Below are positions 45,379-57,380 of a stretch of DNA of 64,000 nt, piece after piece. Location of the stretch: positions 25,669,501 to 25,733,500 of the forward strand of contig NC_091668.1 in NCBI RefSeq assembly GCF_042453785.1. Reading direction: 5' to 3'. This DNA comes from Malus domestica. Its lineage: Eukaryota > Streptophyta > Magnoliopsida > Rosales > Rosaceae. Position numbers and translations under genes: made by a program. Position 1 is the first letter of the stretch, and each line of letters opens with the position of its first letter. The notes below the pieces were generated by a model. The model did no database searches. It saw nothing but the letters and a program-made list of their open reading frames with translations, and had not been told where the DNA came from.

Positions 45379-46700
45379 AAACTTTGACCTTGAAAACTTC
45401 GAAACTTTGACCTTGAAAACTTCTTCACGTCTCCTTCCTCCTTTTATTTGTCTTTGTCAAAAGTTGTGTTGAGGACTTTTCTTTTGTCATCATCAAAATT
45501 TCTGATTTCTTTTCCTTTGTTTATTTTTCAACATATACATGTACTTATATGGTCATTTGTCTTTGTTCCCTTGTCTCCTTTATCCAAATATGACTTCCAC
45601 CTGTATGTCTCCATATGTTAAAAAAAAACAAACAACTTTTTCTTCTTCCTCCTCTTCACGGGCATATCTCCATGTCTTGTACCCGTGAGTAGCACCAAAC
45701 AGCACAATTTCTTACCCCTTGAGTCGTATATCAGTCTATGTTGCTTTCTTACTGTCTTTCTTTATAGAAACTGAGCTTGAGATTTTGAAGTTGCACTTGT
45801 CAGTCTGGTGAGGGGTTACAGACCATTTGGACTCGGTTAAAACTTCACGGGGTGGTCTAAGCCACCCCGAAGAAATTCATGGGATTCTTGGAGATTCCTT
45901 TTGCTGCAGTTAGTGGGGAGTTGCGTCGTTTAAAGCTTCCACCTCCATCCAAGCGAAGAGACAAAAGCCAAAATATGGCTAGAAGAAGGATTAGAGAAAA
46001 CATGATTTGTCCTTCTCATTTTTTGTGTTGTGGACCATTGCCGAGCAAAAGGGGAATGTCCTGGACAATTGCCTGGTGGCCTTCGGCTGCCATTTTTTTG
46101 CGTTGTTTCTTCCTTCGTGTCCTTCTCTGTTTCTTGTATATATGTATAACATAACAAAAATCAAGAGAGAAAATAAATTTAACAGGGCTTTGTTTTTATA
46201 CCTGGTGATGATTCTTCTTTGGTTCTTGACTTCGAAAGCACGAAAGATTGAATTCCTTCTCTTTTCTGGTAGCACTTCGTTGCTTTTGGTATTCTCTCAA
46301 AGTTTCTCTATTTTTCTGCAGAGTTTCCCCTTCTTTTTTTCTGTCTGTCCTTACTTGCTGCAGGTGATGCCTATTTATAGGTGACCCAAGAAAGCTCTAG
46401 AATTTGTTACGTGGGGGAGGATGGAGGTTCTAACCTCCTGTCACTTTCCCTTAACTTCTCCCACTAACTATGCAGTTTTTTTATGCCTTGCAAAAAAATC
46501 GGCTTTGCACAGTTTCCTCCCCCTTTTGTAGGAAGACTTTCAGATTTATTTTTTATTTTATTTACTTATGGATGGTAATTTGTATGTAAAGCCCATCCTC
46601 TTTTTTTTTGGGTTGGATCACATTTTTGTTTTGCCTTGTAATTTGACCCAATTTGTATGGATTATTATTTTTTTTGTTGTATATTTTTGTTGTTCAACAC
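45379..46700. other. Right part of the composite insertion in SABRE copy 2
   Basis: It starts with three AAACTTTGACCTTG/AAACTTCG-type short repeats (45378-45425). The rest is T-rich with no domain; a TATA-like ...CCTATTTATAGGTGACCC is at 46370. No matching second LTR was found in 34150-36085. Open frames at 45879-46384 have no recognisable family. Confidence 0.4.
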
Positions 46701-46702
46701 CA

Positions 46703-48100
46703 TTGCTAGAGGCTCCAGCCTTTACAGTTGAAGTTAAATTAGGTTGGGAATGTGAATCTGGAAATCCCATGAAGCTGAAGGTAGACCTCGTGATAAGGTT
46801 TTTGATCCATACAGATCCACCTCTCTATCCCTTCGCTGGACCTTTTCTCTTAGGCCCTCTCCACTTGAAAAGCAAAGCCCTTTTTCTACCAGGGCAGGTA
46901 ATGGTGATGTAGATGGAACTGTTTATGGTCCTCCTCATAAAGATGACAATGTTTCCGTTCTTTCACCTACAATAAATTTTGGCGCTCATGATCTAGCATG
47001 GTTTATAAAGTTTTGGAACATGAATTATCTCCCTCCTCACAAATTGCGGTCTTTTGCTCGTTGGCCTTGTTTTGGAGTTCCAAGAGTTCCTAGATCTGGT
47101 AACTTGTCATTGGATAGATTAATGACACAATTTCTGCTCCGCATTGATGCTGCACCTACATGTTTAAAACATATGCCGCTAGATGATGATGATCCAGCTA
47201 AAGGACTGACATTTAATATGACTAAGCTCAAATGTGATATGTGTTATAGTCGTGGTAAGCAAAAGTATACTTTTGAAAGCAAGCGTGAGCCTCTTAATCT
47301 TGTTTACCAGGGTTTTGACCTTTATATGTCCAAGGCATTTTTAAATAAAAAAGAAAGTACTACTGTTGCAAAAGTGGTTCAAATGACAATAAAAATTTCA
47401 CAATCTACATCTACTGATAGAGGTCCCAATGAGAAAAGTAACTATGTGAGTAGTTGCACAGAGAAGCATCGTGATGATGGATTTCTATTGTCATCTGATT
47501 ATTTCACAATAAGAAGACAGGCGCCAAAAGCTGACCCAGCGAGGTTATTAGCTTGGCAAGAGGCTAGAAGAAAGAATCTTGAGATGACATATGTGAGGTC
47601 TGAGTTTGAAAATGGGAGTGAGAGTGATGAGCATACACGGTCCGATCATAGTGATGATGATGGATACAATGTGGTAATAGCTGACAATTGTCAGCGTATA
47701 TTTGTTTATGGGCTCAAGCTTCTGTGGACTATTGAGAATAGAGATGCTGTTTGGTCTTTTGTTGGTGGTTTATCCAAAGCATTTCAGCCACCCAAACCTT
47801 CTCCTTCTAGGCAGTATGCACAAAGGAAATTACACGAGGAGAACCAGGCACATACTGGTGGTGAAATGCAACAAGATGGTAACTCTAAACCCTCTACTAC
47901 TAGCCATGGTGTTACTTCCTCTTCCGTCGAGCATGCAGAGACCTCTGGTTCACTTTCATCTCCAGCACATCCCCTTAAATTAGATATCTCATCATCAGCC
48001 ACCGACAACTCATCATCTGTTGCAGTTGGGAACTCATCATCTGCGACATCTGGTAACTCTCCATCTGTTGCAGTTGGGAACTCGTCATCTGCTGTAGTTG
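46703..48100 (+). pseudogene. SABRE copy 2, large exon (right part)
   Basis: It starts LLEAPAFTVEVKLGWECESG, then after a small deletion near 46770 the frame EGRPRDKVFDPYRSTSLSLR runs open to the Ser/Asn-rich end at 48100 (donor GTAAAT). It includes NMNYLPPHKLRSFARWPCFG, VPRVPRSGNLSLDR, DDDDPAKGLTFNMTKLKCDM, LKLLWTIENRDAVWSFVGGL and PPKPSPSRQYAQRKLHEENQ, all diagnostic of plant SABRE. The 48001-48090 end is a run of degenerate Gly-Asn-Ser-Ser/Pro-Ser units encoded by GGGAACTCATCATCTG-like repeats; these repeats mediated the copy 1 deletion boundary. The open stretch of over 1.3 kb suggests little decay. Confidence 0.9.
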
Positions 48101-48357
48101 GTAAATTTTCCACCCTGTGAAATCTGAATTACTTATTTTTTATGTCCAATATGCGAATGTGTTAAACTTGTATTTAGAAGTGTACTTTTGGATTTCCTGG
48201 GCTTTTCTTTTTGTTTTTTTTTATAGGGAAAGAAACAAAAGGAAACAGGACTTTTTAAATAAATATTGTGAACTTTATTGTGATGAATGTCATGGACATT
48301 AACTTGTTTTATAGACCAAAATTTTTACTAAGTGGCATTTGTTTCCCATGATTGTAG

Positions 48358-49141
48358 CAAAGAATAGAGACAAATGATTCTGAGGAGGACGGGACTTGTC
48401 ATTTCATGGTGAATGTTATTGAGCCCCCATTTAATCTTCACTCAGAAGATGCAAATGTGAGTTGTTTAGAATTTTCGTCGCTTAGTTTTGGTATTCTTAT
48501 TACCGTCTATATTTATCAAATAGTGTTTTAGATAGAAAGATCTTGCTCTCTATTAAATTTAATAAGAAAATGTTACAAGTCAGATTGTTTGTATCTTGTC
48601 ATTTTCAGTATGTCATTACATATCAGAAATTGTTGTCCGTAAAGTTCATTGGAAAAACATTAAATTTTGGGGAGGTCTAGGCCATGAGAGAAATATTTGC
48701 TCATGCATTATGCACTCTTCAATTGTTTGAACTATGCAAGAAATAAAAAAAAATGTAAGGATGACGACCTTTTTGCTTAACAGGGAAGATTTCTGCTTGT
48801 TGCTGGGTCTTGGCTAGGTCTTTTCATTCAGTCCTTCAGTTTGGCTCTGAGATGCTCGAGCGAGCACTTGGTACTGGGAATGCAAATATTCCAGAATGTG
48901 AACCTGAAATGACATGGAAACGCATGGAGTTTTATGTTATGTTGGAACATGTTCAAGCTCATGTTGCGCCAACATATGTTGATCCAGGTGCTGGATTGCT
49001 GTGGCTTCCAAAGATTCGTAGAAGTTCTCCAAAACTTAACATACTGGTGCATTACTTGAGAGAGTTGTTATGCCTTGCGATATGTCCTTGCGATATGTAC
49101 TTCCGGTACACAAGGCACAAAGGTGGAACTCCAGAGTAAAG
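48358..49141 (+). pseudogene. SABRE copy 2 exons equivalent to 12919-13718
   Basis: Exon 48358-48456 has lost CA after AGAGA, giving a frameshift and TGA. Exon 48784-49141 has lost part of LLAAGSGLVLA, contains a 15-bp duplication of CCTTGCGATATGT-like text (49074-49100), and lacks one T before the donor. Splice sites remain canonical. Confidence 0.85.
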
Positions 49142-49252
49142 GTGATTTGGCCCTTCATTATGCGCATATGTTGGTCACCTTATATATATATATTGTAGGT
49201 AAATGTATGCTTGAATGCATATTTATTTGCATAAATTGAGGTGTGTATGTAT

Positions 49253-49660
49253 TGTTGAGAATATCGCGTTTAAGAAAGGGAAAAATAAGAATAAACTCTA
49301 AAAATCGAAAAACAAATAACCAAGATAAATAACACTAAGAATTTACGTGGTTCGGTAATATGTGTCTATGTCCATTTGACAGCAACAACAATCTTTCACT
49401 ATATCAATAATGAGTACAACCAATAATCTTGCCAAATCTCTAGAACTAGGACTTGACGAAAAAACCTGAAAGAACAAGAACAAGAAATACACTTTTTTTT
49501 TTTTTTTTTTTTTCTCGCACACACTTTGCCCTTAACTTAAACAAGAAATACACTCTTTTTTTTTCTCTCGAACACGAAAAAACCAGTACGATTTGTTTCA
49601 GTACTGGTACTTTGTTAGTTAGCTGCAATGGCCTTTCCCCTATAAAGATCTCAAATTAAA
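49253..49660. mobile_element. LTR-like fragment interrupting a SABRE copy 2 intron
   Basis: Copies 1 and 2 match up to GTGTGTATGTAT and then copy 2 switches to TGTTGAGAATATCGCG, an LTR-like start. TTTACGTGGTTCGGTAATAT and TGTCTATGTCC (49343-49377) resemble plant LTR text, and T-runs lie at 49494-49513 and 49555-49563. The SABRE exon found in copy 1 at 13950-14068 is missing here, so a deletion came with the insertion. Confidence 0.45.
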
Positions 49661-49748
49661 TGTGAAACTTCCTGTGAAAAGGTTGTTGGTCATGCGTTTT
49701 TAACTTTTTATAGATATTCGATTGATTTGAATTATGCGTTTGGTTCAG

Positions 49749-49847
49749 GCCTAGAAAAAGTAGTCTGTCTCTTCCTGCTGAAGATGATGAAGATGTGGAG
49801 GAGGAGGCAGATGAGGTTGTTCCTGATGGTGTTGAAGATCCACTCCG
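49749..49847 (+). pseudogene. SABRE copy 2 acidic exon
   Basis: Between acceptor TTCAG and donor GTGAGA the frame reads PRKSSLSLPAEDDEDVEEEA then DEVVPDGVEDP, the acidic stretch that follows FARLPK in SABRE. The split Lys codon fits the donor phase of copy 1 at 14068. Copy 1 has no equivalent. Confidence 0.75.
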
Positions 49848-49849
49848 GT

Positions 49850-52800
49850 GAGAAACAAACTTTGCACTGAAGTTGGATCTTGTGGTAGTCAGTGAAAGCA
49901 TTAAATTGTGTGATTTAGTCGGTGAAAGCATTGCATTGTGTGCTTTTGATGTCTTTTTGTATCCGTTCGCTGTTGGTGCTCCTCTCAGTTCTTCCTACAG
50001 TTGTGGATTTCATGTCTGCCGTGGTGGGTCTGATAGTTTGAGAGTCATGTTTGACTCATCCTCTGATCGCTTGAAGATGACGCCTGTTTCTTGCTCCGAG
50101 TGGGTGCTACAATACCATCTTCTACAGATCACATGTCGAGGCTTCAGTCTCTTATTTACCTGTCGAGATTTCGGTCTCCTCTTTGGTGTTGCTGGCGGCG
50201 GTGCACGCAGAAAGTTTGATGAAGTTGCTAGGTTTTTTTGTTGTTTTGTTTTTTCGGTTCTTTTGTTTTGGGCCAGACTTGTGGTTGTTTATGTTTGCTT
50301 GGCAGGTCCTTTATGTTGTCTTATGCTTGATTTTTGTAATCTTGTTGTGAAGGTATCTTTGACTAAAATTAAAAAATTAAAAAAAAATTAAAAAAATGAT
50401 AAAAAATTGGTGCCAAGACAAAAATAAAAATAAAAAATATGATAAAACAACTGATGGCAGGCAAAAAAATAATATTAAAAACCGGTTTGGTGCTTTCTAC
50501 TCCACGTGTCCACCATCCGTGAAGCCTTTCTTTTAACCTGTCGTTGGTTTTTTAAACCCACGCACATGGTTTATGGTACACGAATCACAACATCCTTCTC
50601 CTCCGTTGTACAACATCTCACCCTCCAGGCTCCTCCCTCCTTCCTCCTCCTCTCCTTCTCATGGGTATTTTTTTCTTCATCTTTGTATTTCCTCAGATCC
50701 CTCTTGCTTTTACCAATTACCGCTAGGCGATTATGGCAGCAAGGGCATCTCTCTCGGCGTTGTCGGAGGCCAGGTCTCTTCCTCTGCTTCCACTCCATTC
50801 GTTTTATTTTTTATTTTTCATCTTGAAAAATGAAAAAATGGCTCAGGTTTTTGATTTTCCAATGGTATTATATATACTTTTTTATTTATAGAAATTAGTT
50901 GTGATTTTCCAGTTCACCCAAGCCGATTTTCGACTTTTGGTCTATTTTCAGCTATTCCACTCCATACACAACCAAACGGGAGAGCAAGTTGTTTATTTGG
51001 GCTGAAAGATTCCAAGAATTATAATTTAGAAACTGCAAAGCAATAGAATGTGGGTCTATGTTTCTACTTTTAATGAGTTTGATTTTTCAGGGTAAGAATT
51101 CAAAAGTGGGTAATTTTTGGTTATTTGGTGAATTAGGTTTTGTAGTTTGAGGAGAATTTTTAACAGCAGCCACATCTGAAGGAGCTGGTGTAGTGCTACA
51201 CCATAAAGTGGGTGAAAGTCACAATAAGTATTAGTCACTCTTGGTGTTGGACTGTCATCATTCTGGAACCAGGTTTAAGAGGGCCCTGACACTGACATTG
51301 AAACCGGTATATAACCCTCTTCTTTTCGCCCTTTAGTCTTTCGCTTACTCGAGTATATGCTGTCATTTAAAATTAGTGGTCCGGTTAATGTACCTGCAGT
51401 ATCCATAGCTTTTCTCTTTTTAATGGAGTGACCATTTAAAATCATGATGTCTGCAAATGCACACATCATATGACTTTTAACTTCTATCATTTGATGTTGC
51501 AGTGAGACTTTGAGTATTATCTTCAACAACTTCACTAGAGGACGCACTTTTAGTGAGGTGGTGGTTGAAGCAAAGCAGGCAGGTTATACTCAGTCAGATT
51601 CATTAGCAAAAGATATAGGGGTAACTGTTTAATTAATAGAATTTTAATGGTGGATTGCATTTCTTGAGTTATAAATATGGTGAACCCATTATTCAATACT
51701 AGCTCAATAATCATAATGTTTTTCTTTGACTTTGTTTTTGAATTTTGATGTATAATCTATTTGAGTTTTCTATGGAGAATAATCTTTTGGTACTTGCTGT
51801 TTTTGTATTATTAAATTTTAACATTGGCAATTTCCTCCATGTATATAATGTGTCGACTTTGTATAATAATTGCAGGCTTTCAAAAAAACTGAGCTACCCA
51901 GGCTGATCAAAGAGAAATCAGGTCTTAAGTCATAATCATATAAAAAACATGATATACAAGGTATAAAAGAAATATGTGCAACTTTGAATTTAATGAATTG
52001 TGGTGTTTTGTCTTCTGAATTTCTAACCTGTTAACATTGGAAGACCTAAAAGATTATTCCAATGTATCGTTTCTGGATTTATTCAAATTTGTAGTCAAAT
52101 GATGGTATTTATAAATTTTAATTTTTTTTTTCTTTCTACGATTACATGTTGATGCAGATTTATTCTCTACGATTCTTTGGTTAGGGTAAGCATTTTGGTG
52201 AGCTTTGATTTTGCAAGGTTTAGCTCTTAATCTTTCCTCCATCGTTTTGTAGTTCATCCTATTATTGTAATTTTCTTCTTGTTTGTGATGGAAACAATTT
52301 GGTCTTTTCTCTTTACTAGGGGATTGAATTGCTTTGTCATAGAGATATTTCAAAAGGGAATCAGGCTTTCCGAGTAAGATAAAGGTGATACGAAACTATA
52401 TATGACTGTCTTCTTATCTAACTAACTTCAATTTGTATTTAATGCAAATAATTATTTTGGTAAATATGGAATACTTTCGATACATCCTTAGGAGTAAAGT
52501 GTTTGCCTTTTTTTTAGAGCAACTATTTTGAGGTTTGATTCATAGGGTGAACATTGAATATATCCACATTAAAGGGACACGGTTAGTACGTTAAAAGTTC
52601 TGTTACGTTATTTTCACAGAATTAAGAGAATAATTTTATGCTTATATTGAATATTCATTCATGATCACATGTTTATATGAGTAGAATCTTTGATTGTTTC
52701 ATCTCATTTGGGATTTTACTTTTTAGTGAGTGTACAGTTTTCATCTCATTTGAGATTCCACTTTTTAAAGGTTGTCAATGAATATATCCATTCCTGTTAA

Positions 52801-53222
52801 TAGTGCTGCTCTAACAAGTTATTCGTGATTTACAGTTTCAAGACTAATGCTTGAAATTGCGCTTCATGGAGAACTTATACAGAGTTAGCAAATGCTAAGG
52901 TAATTGTTTCTATGTGAGTGAATCTAATCTATAAATTCATACTCTCACTGGGTTGTAGCTTTGCTAATTGAATCTCTATCTTAGCTTTTAACGATTTTAA
53001 CTTTTTTTTTTTCATTTATTGGAGTAAATGCAACACCATTTGATTTAAAATGAAAGACAATAAACTGCGTTTGATATTTTATTTGTCAATCTTTTTTTTA
53101 TGTAAACATCTTCCTAACGTTTTCAATGTAAATAATATTAATCTTTTATGTCACAATCTTCTATGAAACAATCTTTTTTGTGATTTCTAATCCCGCAGCA
53201 AAGTGCGGGCACTGTTTTCTAG
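49850..53222 (+). mobile_element. Helitron-like block 2 carrying a homoserine dehydrogenase exon
   Basis: The 3' terminus is canonical: hairpin CCCGCA-gcaaag-TGCGGG (53192-53209), then CACTGTTTTCTAG before T. Immediately downstream, SABRE intron homology to copy 1 at 14312 resumes, giving the empty-site side. The interior shares the CTCCTTC / TGTACAACATCTC-type pyrimidine block with Helitron 1. A matching TC 5' end with SABRE on its left was not found, so the left border is unclear. The segment 49860-50400 ends in A-rich DNA and may be a separate LINE tail. Confidence 0.65.
51503..51620 (+). pseudogene. Homoserine dehydrogenase exon fragment captured in Helitron-like block 2
   Basis: After a TTGCAG acceptor the frame reads ETLSIIFNNFTRGRTFSEVV then VEAKQAGYTQSDSLAKDIG. 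This matches the SGTLxYIFNNFxxxRxFSEVVxEAKQAGYTEPDP region of plant aspartokinase/homoserine dehydrogenase, the enzyme of threonine and methionine synthesis. Only this roughly 39-residue piece is recognisable; the expected D-P-x-D-D-L continuation is degraded. Family recognised from memory of the motif. Confidence 0.75.
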
Positions 53223-54000
53223 TCTATTTCCTATTTGACAGTACAGTAAAATGAATTTTTCTTAAAGTGACCAGCATTTAGGTATTGTTGGCCTTTTATT
53301 CCGGGCATGTGGTTAATGGTTGCACCATTGCAGGATTCTTTTTTGTCCAATATGGTTTTCAATATGTAGGTATAATGGCATCAGCCTCCTTACAAGGCTA
53401 CAGTCATGTGTGTTATACTTGAATGATCATTGTAGCCAGATTTTTCTTATAAATACTTGGCATCTGCCATCCTATGCTAACATTTTGTTTTCTATTCTTC
53501 TAACACACCACACTTTTTAAGTGCTTTGGGTCTGAATTGTTTACACATAGATCTTAGGCTTCACTTTCATGTGCATAGTCTGAATGTCTCCGTTAAACTT
53601 CTCCACCTGATTGGAGCTCCCCTTTCTTTCTCCCCTTTGACTCGTAATTTATAATAACTTCTAAGTAATACTTTTCTTGCACTTCATGCTATTCTAAAGA
53701 AAAAATTTCCCAAGTTTCATACTAATAAACATCAAATATGAGTTTCCTATTCAAAAGTTTCTATTCTAAGGCTTATAAGGATTAATGTAGTTTCAAACAT
53801 TAGATGATGGCCTTTTTACACAGAAGCTTGCTACTCCGAATTGATTTTCTTTCATCACTAGAATATGGTCTTTTTTCTCAAAGAATCTATCTTAACATCT
53901 CATTTATTTTGTTTATTATTTGTACTTGTATGGATGTTTTAGTTTTTGGTTCTTCATTACATAATTAGAGATTTAAAAAACCATGGTTTTCTCTTTCAAG

Positions 54001-54225
54001 GTGCAAGGACTTAAAAGAGAGCTTGTGAATTCCAAAGAGTCAAGGAAAGCATCATATGCATCATTAAGAATGGCTCTACATAAGGCTGCCCAGCTACGCC
54101 TGATTGAAAAAGAGAAGAACAAAAGTCCATCCTATGCTATGCGCATTTCTTTGCAAATTAACAAAGTGGTTTGGAGCATGATTGTTGATGGTAAATCTTT
54201 TGCCGAGGCTGAGATCAATGACATG
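54001..54225 (+). pseudogene. SABRE copy 2 exon VQGLKRELVN
   Basis: It encodes VQGLKRELVNSKESRKASYA, ALHKAAQLRLIEKEKNKSPS and QINKVVWSMIVDGKSFAEAE and ends INDM at donor GTGAGA. Its frame is intact, unlike copy 1 (15095-15311), which lost 8 bp between the alanines. The acceptor reads TTTCAAG instead of the TTTCCAG of copy 1. Confidence 0.85.
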
Positions 54226-55412
54226 GTGAGAACTGAGCATCATCGTATTCTATGAATTGAAATCTACTTGTCTTTAAGTAAAAGATTGAGCAGTGACTCC
54301 CTAAACTTGCTTAACATGACTTCCTTTCTTGGAATAAAGATGGGATCAAGAAGAAAACATTATGCAAATGTGTTCAATGTTTGTGTTTTTACCTTTCCTC
54401 ATCTATTATTTGCACACACGCGCACACACAAAGCGAGATGGTTGTAGAAACATAGAGAGCTTATTGTTCCAGTTTTAGGAACCCTTTTTTTTTTTTTAAA
54501 ATAAGAAACACTGTACAGTTAAGTGGACAAGTAAGCCACCAGTAGCAGGAAGAAAAATAACATTAATAGAGGGAGGTACTTGGTAGGTGAGTCATGACAG
54601 ATTATTTCGGTACGGGGTTGAGGGGGGATAAGCTTGCCTTGTTTTTCTTGGCATTGATAAACGGTTTCTCAATTTATTATTGGAACCTTGTAGTATGGTG
54701 TGTTGTTTATGAAGGATGCTAGGCTAGGACACATATCTAGTTTGTTCTTTTCTTCTTCCTTTGTTTGGTGTACTTGCGTGAGGACTATCATCCCACTGGT
54801 TCCTATTGATCGTGTTGCTTATATTTGGCAACTGAAATGGCACTCAACAAAATGTTAAAACTCCAAGGTACTGTTTATGGGTGTGTGCATGATGTCTTTA
54901 TGATTTGTATTATTCAAAGAGGTTTGATGGGGTCGGCGAGTTGTTCACTGAAACTCTTGTTGCTTTTGGGTGAGGTAAGAAGGCTGTTTTGTCGGTGTTA
55001 TCGATGAAGTGGTTGAAAGGGGGGGGGTGTTTAGAAGTAGTTTGGTAGATGTGATGTTTTTGTTCTCTCTGGGCTTAAGAGTTTAGGGATCTAATATGCT
55101 CTTCTGGTTTGCTTATTGGAAGGCTGCTATTGGATAACTTTGGTTGCTATAGTTTTTGGTTGTAGTTCTCTTGTAATTGGTTGGTCTTTGTTTTTCTTTG
55201 TATCCATTATGACATTATTGTTTCTTTAAGAAATTAAGTAAAGATGCTCTTTGCCCAGTGTTTTCATTTGATGCCATTCTTCTTTGTCTATCGTTGCCTG
55301 TTCACGTCAGTTAACTTTCATAAATGTATGCTATGTATGATATATTTATTGCATTTTTGTAAGCATTATATTTGCAAGAAGAAGGCTGAAGCAATTTTCT
55401 TTTTCCTCATAG
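54226..55412 (+). other. Intron of SABRE copy 2
   Basis: It runs from GTGAGA to CATAG. Contains T/A runs and no recognised gene; the open frame at 54825-55007 is not supported. Confidence 0.7.
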
Positions 55413-55552
55413 ATTTATGACTTTGACCGGGATTCCAAGGATGTTGGTGTTGCTCAGTTTACAACAAAAAAATTTGTTGTCAGAAACTGCCTGCCAAATG
55501 CCAAGTCAGATATGCTTTTGTCAGCATGGAATCCTCCTACTGAATGGGGAAA
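55413..55552 (+). pseudogene. SABRE copy 2 exon DFDRDSKDVGVAQF
   Basis: IYDFDRDSKDVGVAQFTTKK then FVVRNCLPNAKSDMLLSAWN and PPTEWGK, between acceptor CATAG and donor GTATGC, frame intact. Absent from copy 1. Confidence 0.88.
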
Positions 55553-56689
55553 GTATGCACATTTTCCCTGCCTAAAGCATAGCTTATTCTATTAATCTAC
55601 TCTGCATTTATCACACTTATTCTTTCCACACATTAATATCTGCTGCTTTTCTGTGTACAGTGTGAACCACCATATGGTACTATTGTGTTCCTCTTTTTCA
55701 CCTGTGTTACATAGTTGAATAAAATGTTTCAGAAGTTGTTACTCAGATTAGATCATGCAAATAAATTTTAGTGATAATAAAATTTGTTTTTTACGTTTTA
55801 GTTGGTTAGCTGCCCTAAGGCACTCTCTTTGGCACTTATTCTGGAAAAAAATTTCATGTCTCCATCTTTAATTTTGATTCTGTTTGGTTCAGTTGAGTAA
55901 ATTCGCCTGAATATTGTTTATGAGTAACAACTGATATTTCTTTCTCTATACACCCAACATGGATTCTTATTCAGTTTTAGATGAATTTTTTTCCTTTGCC
56001 TTCACTCATCATAGTTTGGTGCGAGGAGAGGACCATAATGGTCCCCAAAGATTAGCTGTAATTGTCACAACATTTGGTTTCTGTTTCCACGTAGGAAAGG
56101 GAAACTTTAAGCCACTGTTTGATTTAATCATGAAAATTTCAAGAATACTCTTTTAAAAAATGTCCTTTATTGCTTTCTCAATATTCTACCCTGGATGTCA
56201 TTCATAACATTTCAGGATGTTTGGTTTTTGAGTGTTTTGACATTTAACATCCCAGTGCCTTTCTTCTCAGCTTTTTTTTTTTTTTTTTTTTTTGGGTATT
56301 CTCCCTGAAATTGACTATATTTCAATTTAAATAATAATTTTATTTGACAGCAATTTGATTTTGGGTTCAGTCATGAGAACAATACCTCGCATATCCGTAG
56401 TTCGTTGTTGTGACCTTGTTTATATGCTTATTAAACGTTTATGTTTCCTGCAAAAAATGTGTAGTTCTTACTGGTAGTTGTCATATATTAATACATGCAG
56501 CCGTTCTTATGTTACAAAAGCAGTGGACTGATATGCTTAGGAAGAAACTAGGTATGCATATGGTGTGACAACATGATTGTAATTAACTTGTTGCGTAAAA
56601 TTTTGCTTAGTTAGGCATTGTGTAAATAAAAATTGTCCACCCTCTGAATCACATCATTTAAATATGAAGAATTTGGTAGTTCCTTAAAT
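55553..56689 (+). other. Downstream intron-like DNA of SABRE copy 2
   Basis: No further SABRE exon (expected VEIFPL-type, present in copy 1 at 15755) could be found before the Helitron-like end. A T-run of about 21 nt lies at 56273-56293. Confidence 0.5.
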
Positions 56690-56761
56690 TCTATATATAC
56701 TAAAACCCAAACATTTGGTTACTGTTCTAGGGCAGTGTGCGGACCAAAATGCCCCTCAATT
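56690..56761 (+). mobile_element. Helitron-like 5' terminus joined to a SABRE exon
   Basis: TCTATATATACTAAAACCCA at 56690 closely matches the 5' end of Helitron 1 (TCTATATACTAAAACCC). Only about 70 bp follow before SABRE exon text starts in mid-exon at GGTTACTGGGAATGTAAATA. Confidence 0.6.
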
Positions 56762-57116
56762 CGGTTACTGGGAATGTAAATATTCCAGAATGTGAACCTG
56801 AAATGACATGGAAACGCTTGGAGTTTTCTGTTATGTTGGAATATGTTCAAGCTCATGTTGCGCCAACAGATGTTGATCCAGGTGCTGGATTGCAGTGGCT
56901 TCCAAAGATACGTAGAAGTTCTCCAAAAGTTAAACGTACTGGTGCATTACTTGAGAGAGTTTTTATGCCCTGTGATATATACTTCTGGTACACATGGCAC
57001 AAAGGTGGAACTCCAGAGTTAAAGGTGATTTGGCCCTTCATTATGCGCATATGTTGGTCACCTTTTATATATATATAGTAGGTAAATGTATGCTTGAATG
57101 CATATTTATTTGCATA
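56762..57116 (+). pseudogene. SABRE copy 3, exon fragment and following intron
   Basis: TGNVNIPECEPEMTWKRLEF to HKGGTPELK (exon end 57024, donor GTGATT) is the third paralogue of 13450-13718 and 48875-49141. Here the frame is fully intact. The intron follows to 57116, where an L1 LINE is inserted, and resumes at 63951. Confidence 0.88.
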
Positions 57117-57380
57117 TTCAAGGATGCTGAAAATTCTCTGCCGCAGCTCCTTTTTTCTGACATGATGACTTGTTCTGTGTGGGAGAGGAAGCGATTAAAA
57201 TTCTTGTTTTCCAGTGTCTATTGTCATCTTTCTGATATGTCCATTGGTGAGGTTGGCATCATCAAGCTACTTGTTGGTCAATTAGATCATGCTGATCTTG
57301 TTAATATACAGATTGAGATTGGATTGAAAAGGATTAAGGAACTGCTACGGAGCTGATATCTGTTCTTGAGCAGATTAAGG

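Larger units (their letters stand above)
28596..55552 (+). pseudogene. SABRE/FMP27-family pseudogene, copy 2 (split by four insertions)
   Basis: Homologous parts in order: intron (28605-28974 and 33141-33627), exon 33628-34149 (ATSFQPQVYKEVYIGRWRKV; WWDDMRNYIHGNITL; ATTDPYEKLDKLQL), exon about 46703-48100, exon 48358-48456, exon 48784-49141, exon 49749-49847, exon 54001-54225 and exon 55413-55552. These are the same family and order as the C-terminal half of plant SABRE. The pieces are separated by a Helitron, a 12.5-kb composite insertion, an LTR-like fragment and a second Helitron-like block. Lesions include a stop after TYTDLS in the first exon, a deletion near 46770, a 2-bp deletion in the exon at 48358, a 15-bp duplication near 49085 and a mutated acceptor (CCAG to CAAG) at 54000. 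It cannot make SABRE. Confidence 0.88.

Noticed and set aside
45879-46384. Overlapping frames on both strands near 46 kb
   Set aside because: No recognisable family; inside the composite insertion.
49873-50391. 172-codon plus-strand frame
   Set aside because: Cys/Phe/Leu-rich peptide with no domain, ending in A-rich DNA; may be a LINE 3' end but I could not prove it.
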